Shown here piece by piece: positions 40,412-47,775 of a stretch of DNA of 64,000 nucleotides. The translations under genes were made by a program, and so were the position numbers. The notes below the pieces were generated by a model. It saw only the letters and a list, made by a program, of their open reading frames with translations. It was not told the DNA's origin and did not search any database. Within the stretch, counting starts at the first letter, position 1. Each line of letters opens with the position of its first letter. This stretch comes from Polyangiaceae bacterium (GTDB taxonomy: Bacteria; Myxococcota_A; Polyangia; Polyangiales; Polyangiaceae), in NCBI GenBank assembly GCA_025937785.1, contig JAICQQ010000008.1, positions 1 to 64,000 on the forward strand. The letters run 5' to 3'.

Positions 40412-41548
40412 CTAGAAGTAGCGCGTGATGAGGTTCGGGCGCTTCAGCTTCTTCCTGGCGTACCAGGCGCACGGCCAGGCCATGACGAGCAACAGACATG
40501 CCCAGACGAAGTAGGTACCGGGTAGCAAGAACTTCGTGCGCAGCAGCGCTGCAGCGATGCCGAGCACGTAGAAGTGAACCACGTAGAAGAAGAATGGGAC
40601 TTTACCGAAGATCGCGAAGCAGCGGAGCGCGCCGGGAATGCCCGCTCGCGTGACAACGCGGAGCAGCGCAAGCCCCGCGAAGGTGAGAGCGAAGGACCAG
40701 CTGAGGAACGCGAGATCGGGGGGATACTTCGCGAACTGCCAGAAATCGAGGGCTGCCAGGCCGTCGTGTGGAAAAGCGTTGCCGTAGCCGCCCCCGACAC
40801 GCACCGCGAAGAACGCGAGGAGTGAGGCAGCGGACCACAGGAGCCAGGCGCGTTCCGGTGTCTCTCGCGTGAGACTGTCGCGACCGACCACGAAGCCGAG
40901 CACGGCGATCGCTGACCAGGGGATCAACGGATACAGCGAGCGAAAAGCGCCGGTACGGACGGGCTCGTGCAGGACCGCCTGAAGTGGAACGGGCAAGGCG
41001 GAGACGTCGAGCAGCGGGTGCAGCAGCAGCACGCCGAGCGCGCCCGGGAACAGCCATCGGTTCGAGACGCGTCGCAGCCAGGCGAGCAGCATCAGGCTGA
41101 CACCGATGCAGCTCAGCACCATGAACGAGTAGAACCCGTTCGCGGCGCGGGGCAACCCGAGGATCAGCGCGTCCACGAGCACCAGCACCAGGCCGCGCGT
41201 GACGAGCCTTCGAGTGACGTCGGACGCTGGCACACCGCGTTCTTCGCGAGCGCTGCTGGTGAGCGCGACCATGAAGCCCGCGATGAAGCAAAAGCCCGGT
41301 GCGACCGAGACTCCGGTGAAGCGTGTCAGGAACTGCAAGATGTCGCTCGGGAGCTCGGGGCGGGCGGCGGCGATCTCTTCGGCGGGACGCTGCGCGTTGA
41401 ACATCAGCGAAGCGTGGTCGAGCGCCATGTGCGTGATCAGGACGCCGCGAAAAACGTCGATGTAGGCGGCGCGGCTCGTCGAAGCCGTCGCCGGTAGCGC
41501 TGGGATCGCAGCAGGAGCGCTCCAACGAGACCACCCGAGCGTGCTCAT
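40412..41548 (-). CDS. Membrane acyltransferase, DUF1624/HGSNAT-like
   Basis: A 378-residue protein with about ten membrane helices. The N-terminal motif AYIDVFRGVLITHMALDH is the characteristic R-G-x-x-D-H signature of the DUF1624/heparan-alpha-glucosaminide N-acetyltransferase-like clan, whose histidine is thought to carry the acyl transfer. FGKVPFFFYVVHFYVLG near the C-terminus is also family-typical. The donor and acceptor are unknown; modification of an envelope glycan is likely. Its ATG overlaps the stop of the DUF924 gene (ATGA), so the two form an operon. Confidence 0.8.
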   Translation of the reverse strand: MSTLGWSRWSAPAAIPALPATASTSRAAYIDVFRGVLITHMALDHASLMFNAQRPAEEIAAARPELPSDILQFLTRFTGVSVAPGFCFIAGFMVALTSSAREERGVPASDVTRRLVTRGLVLVLVDALILGLPRAANGFYSFMVLSCIGVSLMLLAWLRRVSNRWLFPGALGVLLLHPLLDVSALPVPLQAVLHEPVRTGAFRSLYPLIPWSAIAVLGFVVGRDSLTRETPERAWLLWSAASLLAFFAVRVGGGYGNAFPHDGLAALDFWQFAKYPPDLAFLSWSFALTFAGLALLRVVTRAGIPGALRCFAIFGKVPFFFYVVHFYVLGIAAALLRTKFLLPGTYFVWACLLLVMAWPCAWYARKKLKRPNLITRYF

Positions 41549-42099
41549 CCTGCGAACCCGCCTTCGTCGAGGAAGCGCTGTTCATCGGGGCGCATCCGGC
41601 GACCCAGGATCGGGTTTCGATGCGGGAAGCGGCCGAAGCGTGCCACGATCGCGCGGTGACCCAAGGCGTGGGCGAGGGAGTCGTCACCGAGGCGACGGGC
41701 AAGCTCGACGGAGCGATCTTGGTCGGCGATCCGCTCTGAATGCCCGAACGGCAGATAGGCGAAAAGCACGAGCGCCGGATCGAGCGCGCGATCGTACCCT
41801 GCGCTAACGACTGCGTCTGCCAGCTCGAGCGCGAGCCTGTCCGTCGCGTACATGTGGGCGGTTCCGCGAAATGCGTTGCGCGGAAACTGGTCGAGCAGCA
41901 GGCAGAGCGCGAGCGCACCCTCCGGAAACTCGAGCCAGCGGCTGAGTTTGCCCCGCGCAGCCTCGAGGTGCAGCTCCAAGAACTGCTCGCGGAAGCGGCG
42001 ATCGAAGTCGGGATCCTTCGCGAACCACTGCTTCTCCCCGGCCTCTTTCCAGAACGTCACCACGGCGGCGCTTTGCTGCGCTGCATTGCTTTCGAACAT
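41545..42099 (-). CDS. DUF924 family protein
   Basis: A 184-residue helical protein with the family pattern: FWKEAGEKQWFAKDPDFDRRF, LCLLLDQFPRNAFRGTAHMYATD and LFAYLPFGHSE. The fold is TPR-like and the function is unknown. ATG 42099 is preceded by AAGGAGGTACGC, a strong ribosome binding site. It starts the operon with the acyltransferase gene and diverges from the frameshifted lysR gene across 97 bp. Confidence 0.9.
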   Translation of the reverse strand: MFESNAAQQSAAVVTFWKEAGEKQWFAKDPDFDRRFREQFLELHLEAARGKLSRWLEFPEGALALCLLLDQFPRNAFRGTAHMYATDRLALELADAVVSAGYDRALDPALVLFAYLPFGHSERIADQDRSVELARRLGDDSLAHALGHRAIVARFGRFPHRNPILGRRMRPDEQRFLDEGGFAG

Positions 42100-42169
42100 G
42101 CGTACCTCCTTGCCGGGCTCACACAGCGCGTGCCCGGGTCACGCACTAGAATTGCCAGCCGCAATGTAC

Positions 42170-42185
42170 TGAATCAAATGATACA
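42170..42185. promoter_or_regulatory. Imperfect palindrome, candidate LysR binding site
   Basis: TGAATCAAATGATACA is nearly symmetric (TGAATCA against TGTATCA) and lies 11 bp before the lysR ATG, in the only AT-rich part of the divergent DUF924/lysR region. A second small inverted repeat ATTGC-CAGCC-GCAAT sits at 42151-42165. LysR regulators usually bind such AT-rich dyads between divergent genes. Assignment is inference. Confidence 0.45.
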
Positions 42186-42196
42186 ATTTCACCGAC

Positions 42197-43218
42197 ATGC
42201 TGAACGATATTGATTTGAGCCGAGTCGACCTGAACTTGCTCGTGGTCTTCGAAGCGGTATTTCGCGAGCGACACGTCGCGAACGCCGCCAAGCGCCTGCA
42301 CGTCTCGCCGTCGGCTGTCAGTCACGCTCTAGGACGCTTGCGCGATCTGTTCGACGACCCGCTCTTCCTGCGCAACCCCAAGGGCGTGCTGCCCACGGCG
42401 CGCGCGGCTGCCATTTCCGAGTCCGTGTCCGAAATCCTTTCGCGCGTTCGCGGCGTCGTTGGGTCGGTCGCACCGTTCGACCCTCGCTCTCTTCACGACG
42501 GTTCGTGGTCGGGGCCCCGGACGCGATCGCGGCGGTCGTGTGGCCGCTCCTGATCCCGCTCTTGCGACACGAGGCCCCGCGCATCGATCTCGGCTTCCGG
42601 CACATCTTCCCGCAATCGGTGATTGCCGAGCTCGACGCGGGCGCGATCGACGTGGCGCTGAGTCCATTCGACGCGAGTATTCCCGCGCGCTTCGTCAGCC
42701 GGGCCATGTTCGACGAAGAGTTCGTCGTGGCCGCTCGTAGGGGTCACCCTTTCTTCGCCGCCCCCTCCTTGCGTCGCTATTGCCAGGAGCTCCACCTGTT
42801 GGTGTCCATCAGCGCGGACACCAGCGGCTACGTCGACGGCGTGCTCGCCGAGAAGGGACTCTCCCGACGCGTGGCGTTCAGCGTGCCGAGCTTCATGCTG
42901 GCGCTCGCTGTCTTGGCGGAGACCGATCTGCTCGGCGCCTTACCGTCGACGCTGGTGGCCTCCCAAGGAGCACGTTTCGGCATCAGCAGCGTGAGGGCGC
43001 CGTTCGCAGGCCGGCGCTGGGAGGTGGGCGCGGTGATCCCGAAGGTGGCGCTGGCGGATCCGGCGATCGCATGGCTCGCTGATACTCTTGCGCGGGCGAC
43101 TTCGCAGGGGTTGGACCACCACGCCCTAGGCCCGAGGTCCCGCTCGCCCGCGCGCGCTCTGCCGAAGCGCGCACCAGCGAAGCATCGACGACGAGCGGCT
43201 CGGCGCGGTCGCGGCTGA
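42197..43218 (+). pseudogene. LysR-family regulator gene with a frameshift
   Basis: The start (ATG 42197) encodes a good LysR helix-turn-helix: DLNLLVVFEAVFRERHVANA and LHVSPSAVSHALGRLRDLF. The frame runs out at 42553. The substrate-binding domain continues in another frame from about 42500 (FVVGAPDAIAAVVWPLL onward to 43218). The two parts join naturally near SLHDG/SSRRFVVGAPD, so one base was lost, or two gained, around 42485-42500. The C-terminus runs approximately 40 residues beyond normal LysR length with Arg-rich sequence. This may be a true pseudogene or a sequencing error. If intact it would most likely control the divergent DUF924-acyltransferase pair. Confidence 0.8.
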
Positions 43219-43236
43219 CCGAGCGCCTCGCTCGAC

Positions 43237-44010
43237 TCAGCGTTCGACGAACGCCCGCTCGATGGTGTAGTCGCCAGGTGCGTGGGTCGCGCCTTCGACG
43301 AAGCCGCGCTCCTCGAGCTCGTGCCCGAGCTCGTCCAACATGCTGGGGTTGCCGCAGATCATCACGCGATCGTGTTCGGGGTGTAGATCGGGCAAGCCCA
43401 GATCGCGACACATCTTGCCCGTGCGAAGCAGATCGGTCAGGCGCCCTCGGTTCGTGAAGGCTTCGCGGGTGACGCTGGGGTAGTAACGCAGCTTCTCTCG
43501 CACCTGCTCGCCGAGGTACTCGTGCTGCGGCAGCACGTGCTGGATGTATTCGGAGTAGCCGAGCTCATCCACCGTGCGCACGCCATGCGCGAGCACCACC
43601 TGCTCGTAAGCCTCGTACGTCTCCGGATCGCGGATGATACTCAGGAAGGGCGCGAGGCCAGTGCCCGTGCTGAGCAGGTAGAGGCGCTTGCCGGGGCGCA
43701 GGGTGCTGGTGACCAGCGTACCCGTGGCCTTGGTACCCACCAGGACCTCGTCGCCGGGCTTGAGGTGTTGCAGGCGCGAGGTGAGCGGCCCGTTGGGCAC
43801 CTTGATGCTGTAGAACTCCAGGTGCTCCTCGTAGTTCGCGCTCGCCAGGCTGTACGCCCGCAGCAGCGGTTTGCCCTCGATCTCCAGGCCGATCATGATG
43901 AAGTGCCCGTTCTTGAAGCGCAGTCCGCGGTTACGCGTGGTGGTGAAACTGAAGAGCGACTCGTTCCAGTGCTGAACCTGGAGGACCGTTTCCCGGTTGG
44001 TGCTGCCCAT
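43237..44010 (-). CDS. fpr: Ferredoxin/flavodoxin-NADP+ reductase
   Basis: A 257-residue FAD enzyme. FAD site: LLRAYSLASANYEEHLEF. NADPH side: LLSTGTGLAPFLSIIRDP and RVMICGNPSML, with a C-terminal FVER. This is the proteobacterial Fpr type that passes electrons between NADPH and ferredoxin or flavodoxin, often in oxidative-stress defence. ATG 44010 is the start. It diverges from a FinR-like LysR gene, an arrangement known from Pseudomonas, where FinR activates fpr under superoxide stress. Confidence 0.95.
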   Translation of the reverse strand: MGSTNRETVLQVQHWNESLFSFTTTRNRGLRFKNGHFIMIGLEIEGKPLLRAYSLASANYEEHLEFYSIKVPNGPLTSRLQHLKPGDEVLVGTKATGTLVTSTLRPGKRLYLLSTGTGLAPFLSIIRDPETYEAYEQVVLAHGVRTVDELGYSEYIQHVLPQHEYLGEQVREKLRYYPSVTREAFTNRGRLTDLLRTGKMCRDLGLPDLHPEHDRVMICGNPSMLDELGHELEERGFVEGATHAPGDYTIERAFVER

Positions 44011-44033
44011 GCCGGTCGATTTAGCGCCGGGAC

Positions 44034-44055
44034 ATTATCCGGTAAAACTGGTAAT
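44034..44055. promoter_or_regulatory. Candidate FinR-type operator upstream of fpr
   Basis: ATTATCCGGTAAAACTGGTAAT is an imperfect dyad (ATTA...TAAT outside, CCGGT...ACTGG inside) midway in the 73 bp between fpr and the lysR gene. This suits a LysR-type site controlling both promoters. Confidence 0.45.
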
Positions 44056-44068
44056 TCAGGAGAGAATA

Positions 44069-44083
44069 ATCGGATCTACCGAT
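44069..44083. promoter_or_regulatory. Perfect inverted repeat abutting the FinR-like start codon
   Basis: ATCGG-ATCTA-CCGAT ends exactly one base before ATG 44084. It could mediate autoregulation or form a translation-blocking hairpin. The AGGAGAG just upstream (44058-44064) is the ribosome binding site. Confidence 0.4.
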
Positions 44084-44965
44084 ATGCGCTTCACCCTCCG
44101 ACAGCTCCAGGTATTCACCGCCATCGCCCGTGTAGAGAACGTCAGCCGCGCCGCCCGAACGCTGGCCATGTCCCAATCGGCGGTCAGTGGGGCGCTCCTC
44201 GATCTCGAGCGACAGTTCGACGTGCGCCTGTTCGAGCGCGTCGGTAGACGCTTGACATTGAGCGAGCTGGGACGCGCGCTCTGGCCCCAGGCCGAAGCGC
44301 TTTGCGAACAGGCGCGCGAGCTGGAGCGCAACCTGGCACGGCAACACTCCGGCGAGCTGCGCGTCGGCGCTACGCTCACGATCGGTAGTCACGTGTGCCC
44401 GCCGCTCATGGCCAGGTTCATGCGCGAGAACGCGGACGCGCGCCTCACGTTGCACATCGCCAACACGGCCGAGGTGGCGCGCGCGGTGAAGGCATTCGCG
44501 ATCGACGTAGGCTTGATCGAGGGCGAGTTGTCCGACCCGGAGCTGGTGGTCACGCCATGGCGCGGCGACCAGCTCTGCGTGTTCTGCGCGCCTTCGCATC
44601 CCTTGGCCAAGAAGCGCCAACTGTCCGACGCTGACCTGAAGAGCAGCCGCTGGATCGTACGCGAGCCAGGCTCCGGGACGCGACAAGCTTTCGAACGGGC
44701 GCTGCATGGCCTGCTCCCCGAGCTGCGCATGGCGCTGGAACTGACTCAAACCGAGGCGATACTGGGCGCGGTCGAAGCTGGGCTAGGCCTCGGCTGCGTT
44801 TCCAAGCTCGCCCTCGAGGACGCTTTCCGTCGACGGACGCTGGTGCGGTGCCGGGTACCACACCGTGACTTCCGCCGCTCGTTTTTCTTCGTGACGCATG
44901 GGCGCAAGTTCAGGAGCCCAGCGCTCGAGCGTTGGCTCGAGCTGTGCCGGCAAGCCGGCGCGTGA
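44084..44965 (+). CDS. LysR-family regulator, FinR-like
   Basis: A 293-residue LysR regulator. The helix-turn-helix MRFTLRQLQVFTAIARVENV then RAARTLAMSQSAVSGALLDL resembles FinR of pseudomonads. The effector domain contains LRVGATLTIGSHVCPPL and VREPGSGTRQAFERALHG. ATG 44084 is preceded by AGGAGAG; the track start at 43997 runs into fpr. The gene is divergent from fpr, and by analogy it should activate fpr during oxidative stress. That link is inferred from arrangement and family. Confidence 0.9.
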   Translation: MRFTLRQLQVFTAIARVENVSRAARTLAMSQSAVSGALLDLERQFDVRLFERVGRRLTLSELGRALWPQAEALCEQARELERNLARQHSGELRVGATLTIGSHVCPPLMARFMRENADARLTLHIANTAEVARAVKAFAIDVGLIEGELSDPELVVTPWRGDQLCVFCAPSHPLAKKRQLSDADLKSSRWIVREPGSGTRQAFERALHGLLPELRMALELTQTEAILGAVEAGLGLGCVSKLALEDAFRRRTLVRCRVPHRDFRRSFFFVTHGRKFRSPALERWLELCRQAGA

Positions 44966-44981
44966 CGTACGGGCGGCTCGG

Positions 44982-46001
44982 CTAGCAGGAAGAGTCATCC
45001 CCCGATTGCTTCGGCTTCGTCAGGTACTCTTTCGGGGTGACGCCGAGCTCTTGGCGGAAGACGCGATGAAACTGCGCGTAGCTGCCGAAACCGGCGTCGA
45101 GCGCGGCCTCGAGCAGGTTTCGTCCCTCTTGCGCGAACACCAAGAAGCGCTCGATGCGCAGGCGGTTGCGGTAGTCCACCAGAGACACGCCCACCTCGTC
45201 GCGAAAATGCCTGGCCAAGGCGCGCGGCGTGACGCAGGTGGCTTTGGCGAGCGCGCTCGTGGAGACCGACGGCTCTTCGCGCATGCGCTGGATGGCGCTG
45301 CGCACATCCGGCGAGAGCACGGCCGCACGCAGCGAATGCGCGGAGCGCCCCACGGAGGGCAGCATCGGCGTCCACGGAAGCTGGCCTGTGTCGAGCCCCT
45401 TCAGCTCGAACAAGTTCCCCAGAATCGTCGCCAGCACCGCGAGCTCGGCTTGCTTGGCTTCGTCGATCGCGGAACGCGAGAGCGCCGCGTCGTTGGCGAA
45501 CAGACCGACCATTTGCTCCCGCGATCGGATCGGCGTGAGCGCGTTCCAACCCGTGCCGATGACTTCGGTGCGCCCCTCGCGCTGGGTGACGAGCGGCACT
45601 CCGTCGAGCACGAGCCAGCGCCCCGTCCCCGACAACAGCCGTGAGATCGCGTCGCGGTGGGCGTCACCCGGTGAAAACACGATGTCCCGCTCGTCGGTGG
45701 TCTCGCCCATCATGCCGGTCCCGAACGAGCCGTACAGTTGCTCGTCGTCCCCCAGGATGAAGAGCGCGACTCGCTCGAGCCCCAGGCGGTCACGCGCCAC
45801 CTCGACACTGCGGCGCGTGATGGTTTCGAGGTCACGATAGCTGAGCAGCTCGTCGGCGGCGGACAAGACCGAGACGGTGCCTTGCGCGGGGCGACGCTGG
45901 AAATTGGCGGCCGCCCGCTGCCCGATGACGTCGGGCCAATCGACTCGTCGCATTCCCCTGGGTGCACTCGGCGGCGTCACGATGTTTACTGTACCACGCA
46001 T
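44982..46001 (-). CDS. AraC-family regulator with N-terminal GAF-like domain
   Basis: A 339-residue protein. Residues about 40-205 look like a GAF-type sensor fold (ARDRLGLERVALFILGDDE, LVLDGVPLVTQREGRTEVIG, LFANDAALSRSAIDEAKQAEL). The C-terminal approximately 100 residues are the AraC double helix-turn-helix, with ALAKATCVTPRALARHFRDE and LEAALDAGFGSYAQFHRVFRQELG. ATG 46001 is preferred over 46127, since the added N-terminus has no conserved character. It diverges from the GH6 gene across 222 bp containing inverted and direct repeats, so control of that cellulase-family gene is plausible. Confidence 0.85.
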   Translation of the reverse strand: MRGTVNIVTPPSAPRGMRRVDWPDVIGQRAAANFQRRPAQGTVSVLSAADELLSYRDLETITRRSVEVARDRLGLERVALFILGDDEQLYGSFGTGMMGETTDERDIVFSPGDAHRDAISRLLSGTGRWLVLDGVPLVTQREGRTEVIGTGWNALTPIRSREQMVGLFANDAALSRSAIDEAKQAELAVLATILGNLFELKGLDTGQLPWTPMLPSVGRSAHSLRAAVLSPDVRSAIQRMREEPSVSTSALAKATCVTPRALARHFRDEVGVSLVDYRNRLRIERFLVFAQEGRNLLEAALDAGFGSYAQFHRVFRQELGVTPKEYLTKPKQSGDDSSC

Positions 46002-46056
46002 CTCGAGCACGGAGTGTACCGCGCGTTTCCGGGTTTCCCCGGGCGGGACCGCGCAC

Positions 46057-46082
46057 GGTCCAAAGTGAGCACCGATTGGACC
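46057..46082. promoter_or_regulatory. Inverted repeat GGTCCAA-N12-TTGGACC between araC-type and GH6 genes
   Basis: A perfect 7 bp inverted repeat with a 12 bp spacer. A 10 bp direct repeat (TGTACCACGC at 45990, TGTACCGCGC at 46015) overlaps the AraC-type start codon. Direct repeats spaced by about two helical turns are typical AraC-type sites. Both are candidates for regulation of this divergent pair. Confidence 0.45.
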
Positions 46083-46223
46083 ACAACGAGAAGGGTGACT
46101 CGCGTCTCGCGCCGGGAGCGCGGCCAAGCGTACCCTTCACGGCGAAAGTGACAGCACGAAAGCCCTCGGCGAGATGCATCGCGACCAGCGAAGCGACGAT
46201 AGTGATCCCACAAGGAGATCATC

Positions 46224-47465
46224 ATGCCTCACAGCTCTCGAATACTCATTTGCTCGCTGCTTTCGACTCTGGCTGGCTGTTCCACCTCGCTCGATCCGAG
46301 CCTGGAAGGGAACAGCCCCACGCCGGAGCACCAGCCGTCGGCAGCAGCGGCCAAGGCCCTGGCTGTCAAACCCGCGACGGGGCCCGCGGCCCCCTCGCAG
46401 AACCCGTTCGCGGGCGCGTCGTTCTTCGTGAACCCGAGTTACGCCGAGCGGGTGCTCACCAGCATCGACGACGCTCCCGACAAGGAAGCGGCCCTGCGTG
46501 AAGTCGCCAAACAGCCCACCGCCATCTGGCTGGATCGCATCGCCGCCGTCGACCGAGTTCCCCCCGCGCTCGCCGCAGCCGCGCAGCAAGCAGCCGCGCA
46601 GGGCCAGCCGCGGGTTCCCGTATTCGTCGTATACGATCTGCCGAACCGGGACTGCGCGGCCCACGCTTCTGCGGGCGAACTGCGTGCCGAAGCCGAGGGC
46701 GAACAACGTTATCGGAGTGAGTTCATCGACGTCATCGCGGGCGAGTTCGCGCGCCACCCGGAGCAACGCATCGTCGCGATTCTCGAACCGGACTCGCTGG
46801 CGAACCTGGCCACCAACATGAACGTGCCGAAGTGCGCGGAATCTGCCGACCTCTACAAACGCTCCATCGCCTATGCGATCGCGACGCTGTCACTGCCGAA
46901 CGTCTACCTGTACATCGACGCGGCGCACACCGGCTGGCTCGGGTGGGACGGCAACCGCAGCGCCATGGCCGCAATCTACCACGAGGTGCTGGAGCTCGCG
47001 GGTGGCACCGACCGCATTCGCGGCTTCGCCACCAACGTCTCGAACTACAACGCGCTCGACGGCAACTGGGGCTGGAAGCTCGAGTCGAGCAACCCGTGCC
47101 CGAGCGAATACTGCTACGTCGAGAAGCTGAACGAAACCCTGGAGGCGGCCGGCATTCGCGGGAAGGGCTTTCTGGTGGATACCAGCCGCAACGGCGTCGC
47201 CGAGGCGCGCACCCAGTGGGGACACTGGTGCAACATCAAGGGCGCCGGGCTGGGCGAGCGCCCCGCGATAGCTCCGCGGCCGCTGGTCGACGCCTACTAT
47301 TGGGTGAAGCCCCCCGGTGAATCCGATGGCGTCTCGGATCCAAAGGCGCCCAGATTCGACGAGTACTGCGTCTCGCAGGACAGCGCCCCCGACGCGCCGC
47401 AAGCCGGCGAGTGGTTCTCGAGCTACTTCTTGGAGTTGGTCGACAACGCCAACCCCCCGCTGTGA
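46224..47465 (+). CDS. Glycoside hydrolase family 6 lipoprotein (cellobiohydrolase/endoglucanase)
   Basis: A 413-residue lipoprotein: lipobox STLAGC (C19), Ala/Pro/Ser linker to about residue 60, then a GH6 barrel. Both GH6 signatures are present: VVYDLPNRDCAAHASAG (D143) and ILEPDSLANL (proton donor D190). Further typical sequence is TNVSNYNALDGNWGWK and VDTSRNGVAEARTQWGHWCN. The enzyme should cut beta-1,4-glucan at the cell surface, as in cellulose-degrading Polyangiales. No carbohydrate-binding module. ATG 46224 has AAGGAG 6 bp upstream. It is divergent from the GAF-AraC regulator. Confidence 0.93.
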   Translation: MPHSSRILICSLLSTLAGCSTSLDPSLEGNSPTPEHQPSAAAAKALAVKPATGPAAPSQNPFAGASFFVNPSYAERVLTSIDDAPDKEAALREVAKQPTAIWLDRIAAVDRVPPALAAAAQQAAAQGQPRVPVFVVYDLPNRDCAAHASAGELRAEAEGEQRYRSEFIDVIAGEFARHPEQRIVAILEPDSLANLATNMNVPKCAESADLYKRSIAYAIATLSLPNVYLYIDAAHTGWLGWDGNRSAMAAIYHEVLELAGGTDRIRGFATNVSNYNALDGNWGWKLESSNPCPSEYCYVEKLNETLEAAGIRGKGFLVDTSRNGVAEARTQWGHWCNIKGAGLGERPAIAPRPLVDAYYWVKPPGESDGVSDPKAPRFDEYCVSQDSAPDAPQAGEWFSSYFLELVDNANPPL

Positions 47466-47472
47466 GCTCGGG

Positions 47473-47775
47473 TCAGATTTGCTCGAAGTGATAGACGTGG
47501 ATGGTCTCGAGCATAGGCTTCAGGAAGACGTCCGCATAGGCGCGGTGTACCGGGTCCTTCCGGTACACCTGGGTATCTTGCATCGAGTGGAAGCGCACGA
47601 TCAAGCAGATGTCCCAGGCATCTTCGGTGCGGGCGTCGCAGGCGAGCTGGATGTCGACGCTGACCACGCGGGCGGCGTGGGGCAGTACTTCGCGGGTCTT
47701 CTTGGCAATCAGCCGCCGCTCCTTGTCGCTTTGAAACTGCGACTTTAGCCGAATCAGCACGACACGCACGATCAT
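47473..47775 (-). CDS. Dabb (stress-responsive alpha/beta-barrel) domain protein
   Basis: A 100-residue dimeric alpha/beta-barrel fold protein: MIVRVVLIRLKSQFQSDKER, EVLPHAARVVSVDIQLACDA, DICLIVRFHSMQDTQVYRKDPVHRAY split over the usual strands, and ending in HVYHFEQI. The family is often of unknown function. ATG 47775 overlaps the stop of the GH31 gene (ATGA), so they are co-translated. Converges with the GH6 gene 8 bp away. Confidence 0.82.
   Translation of the reverse strand: MIVRVVLIRLKSQFQSDKERRLIAKKTREVLPHAARVVSVDIQLACDARTEDAWDICLIVRFHSMQDTQVYRKDPVHRAYADVFLKPMLETIHVYHFEQI

Noticed and set aside
40402-40413. Perfect palindrome AGCCTCGAGGCT between convergent genes
   Set aside because: Short, overlaps the acyltransferase stop codon and has no T-tract; chance is likely at this GC content.
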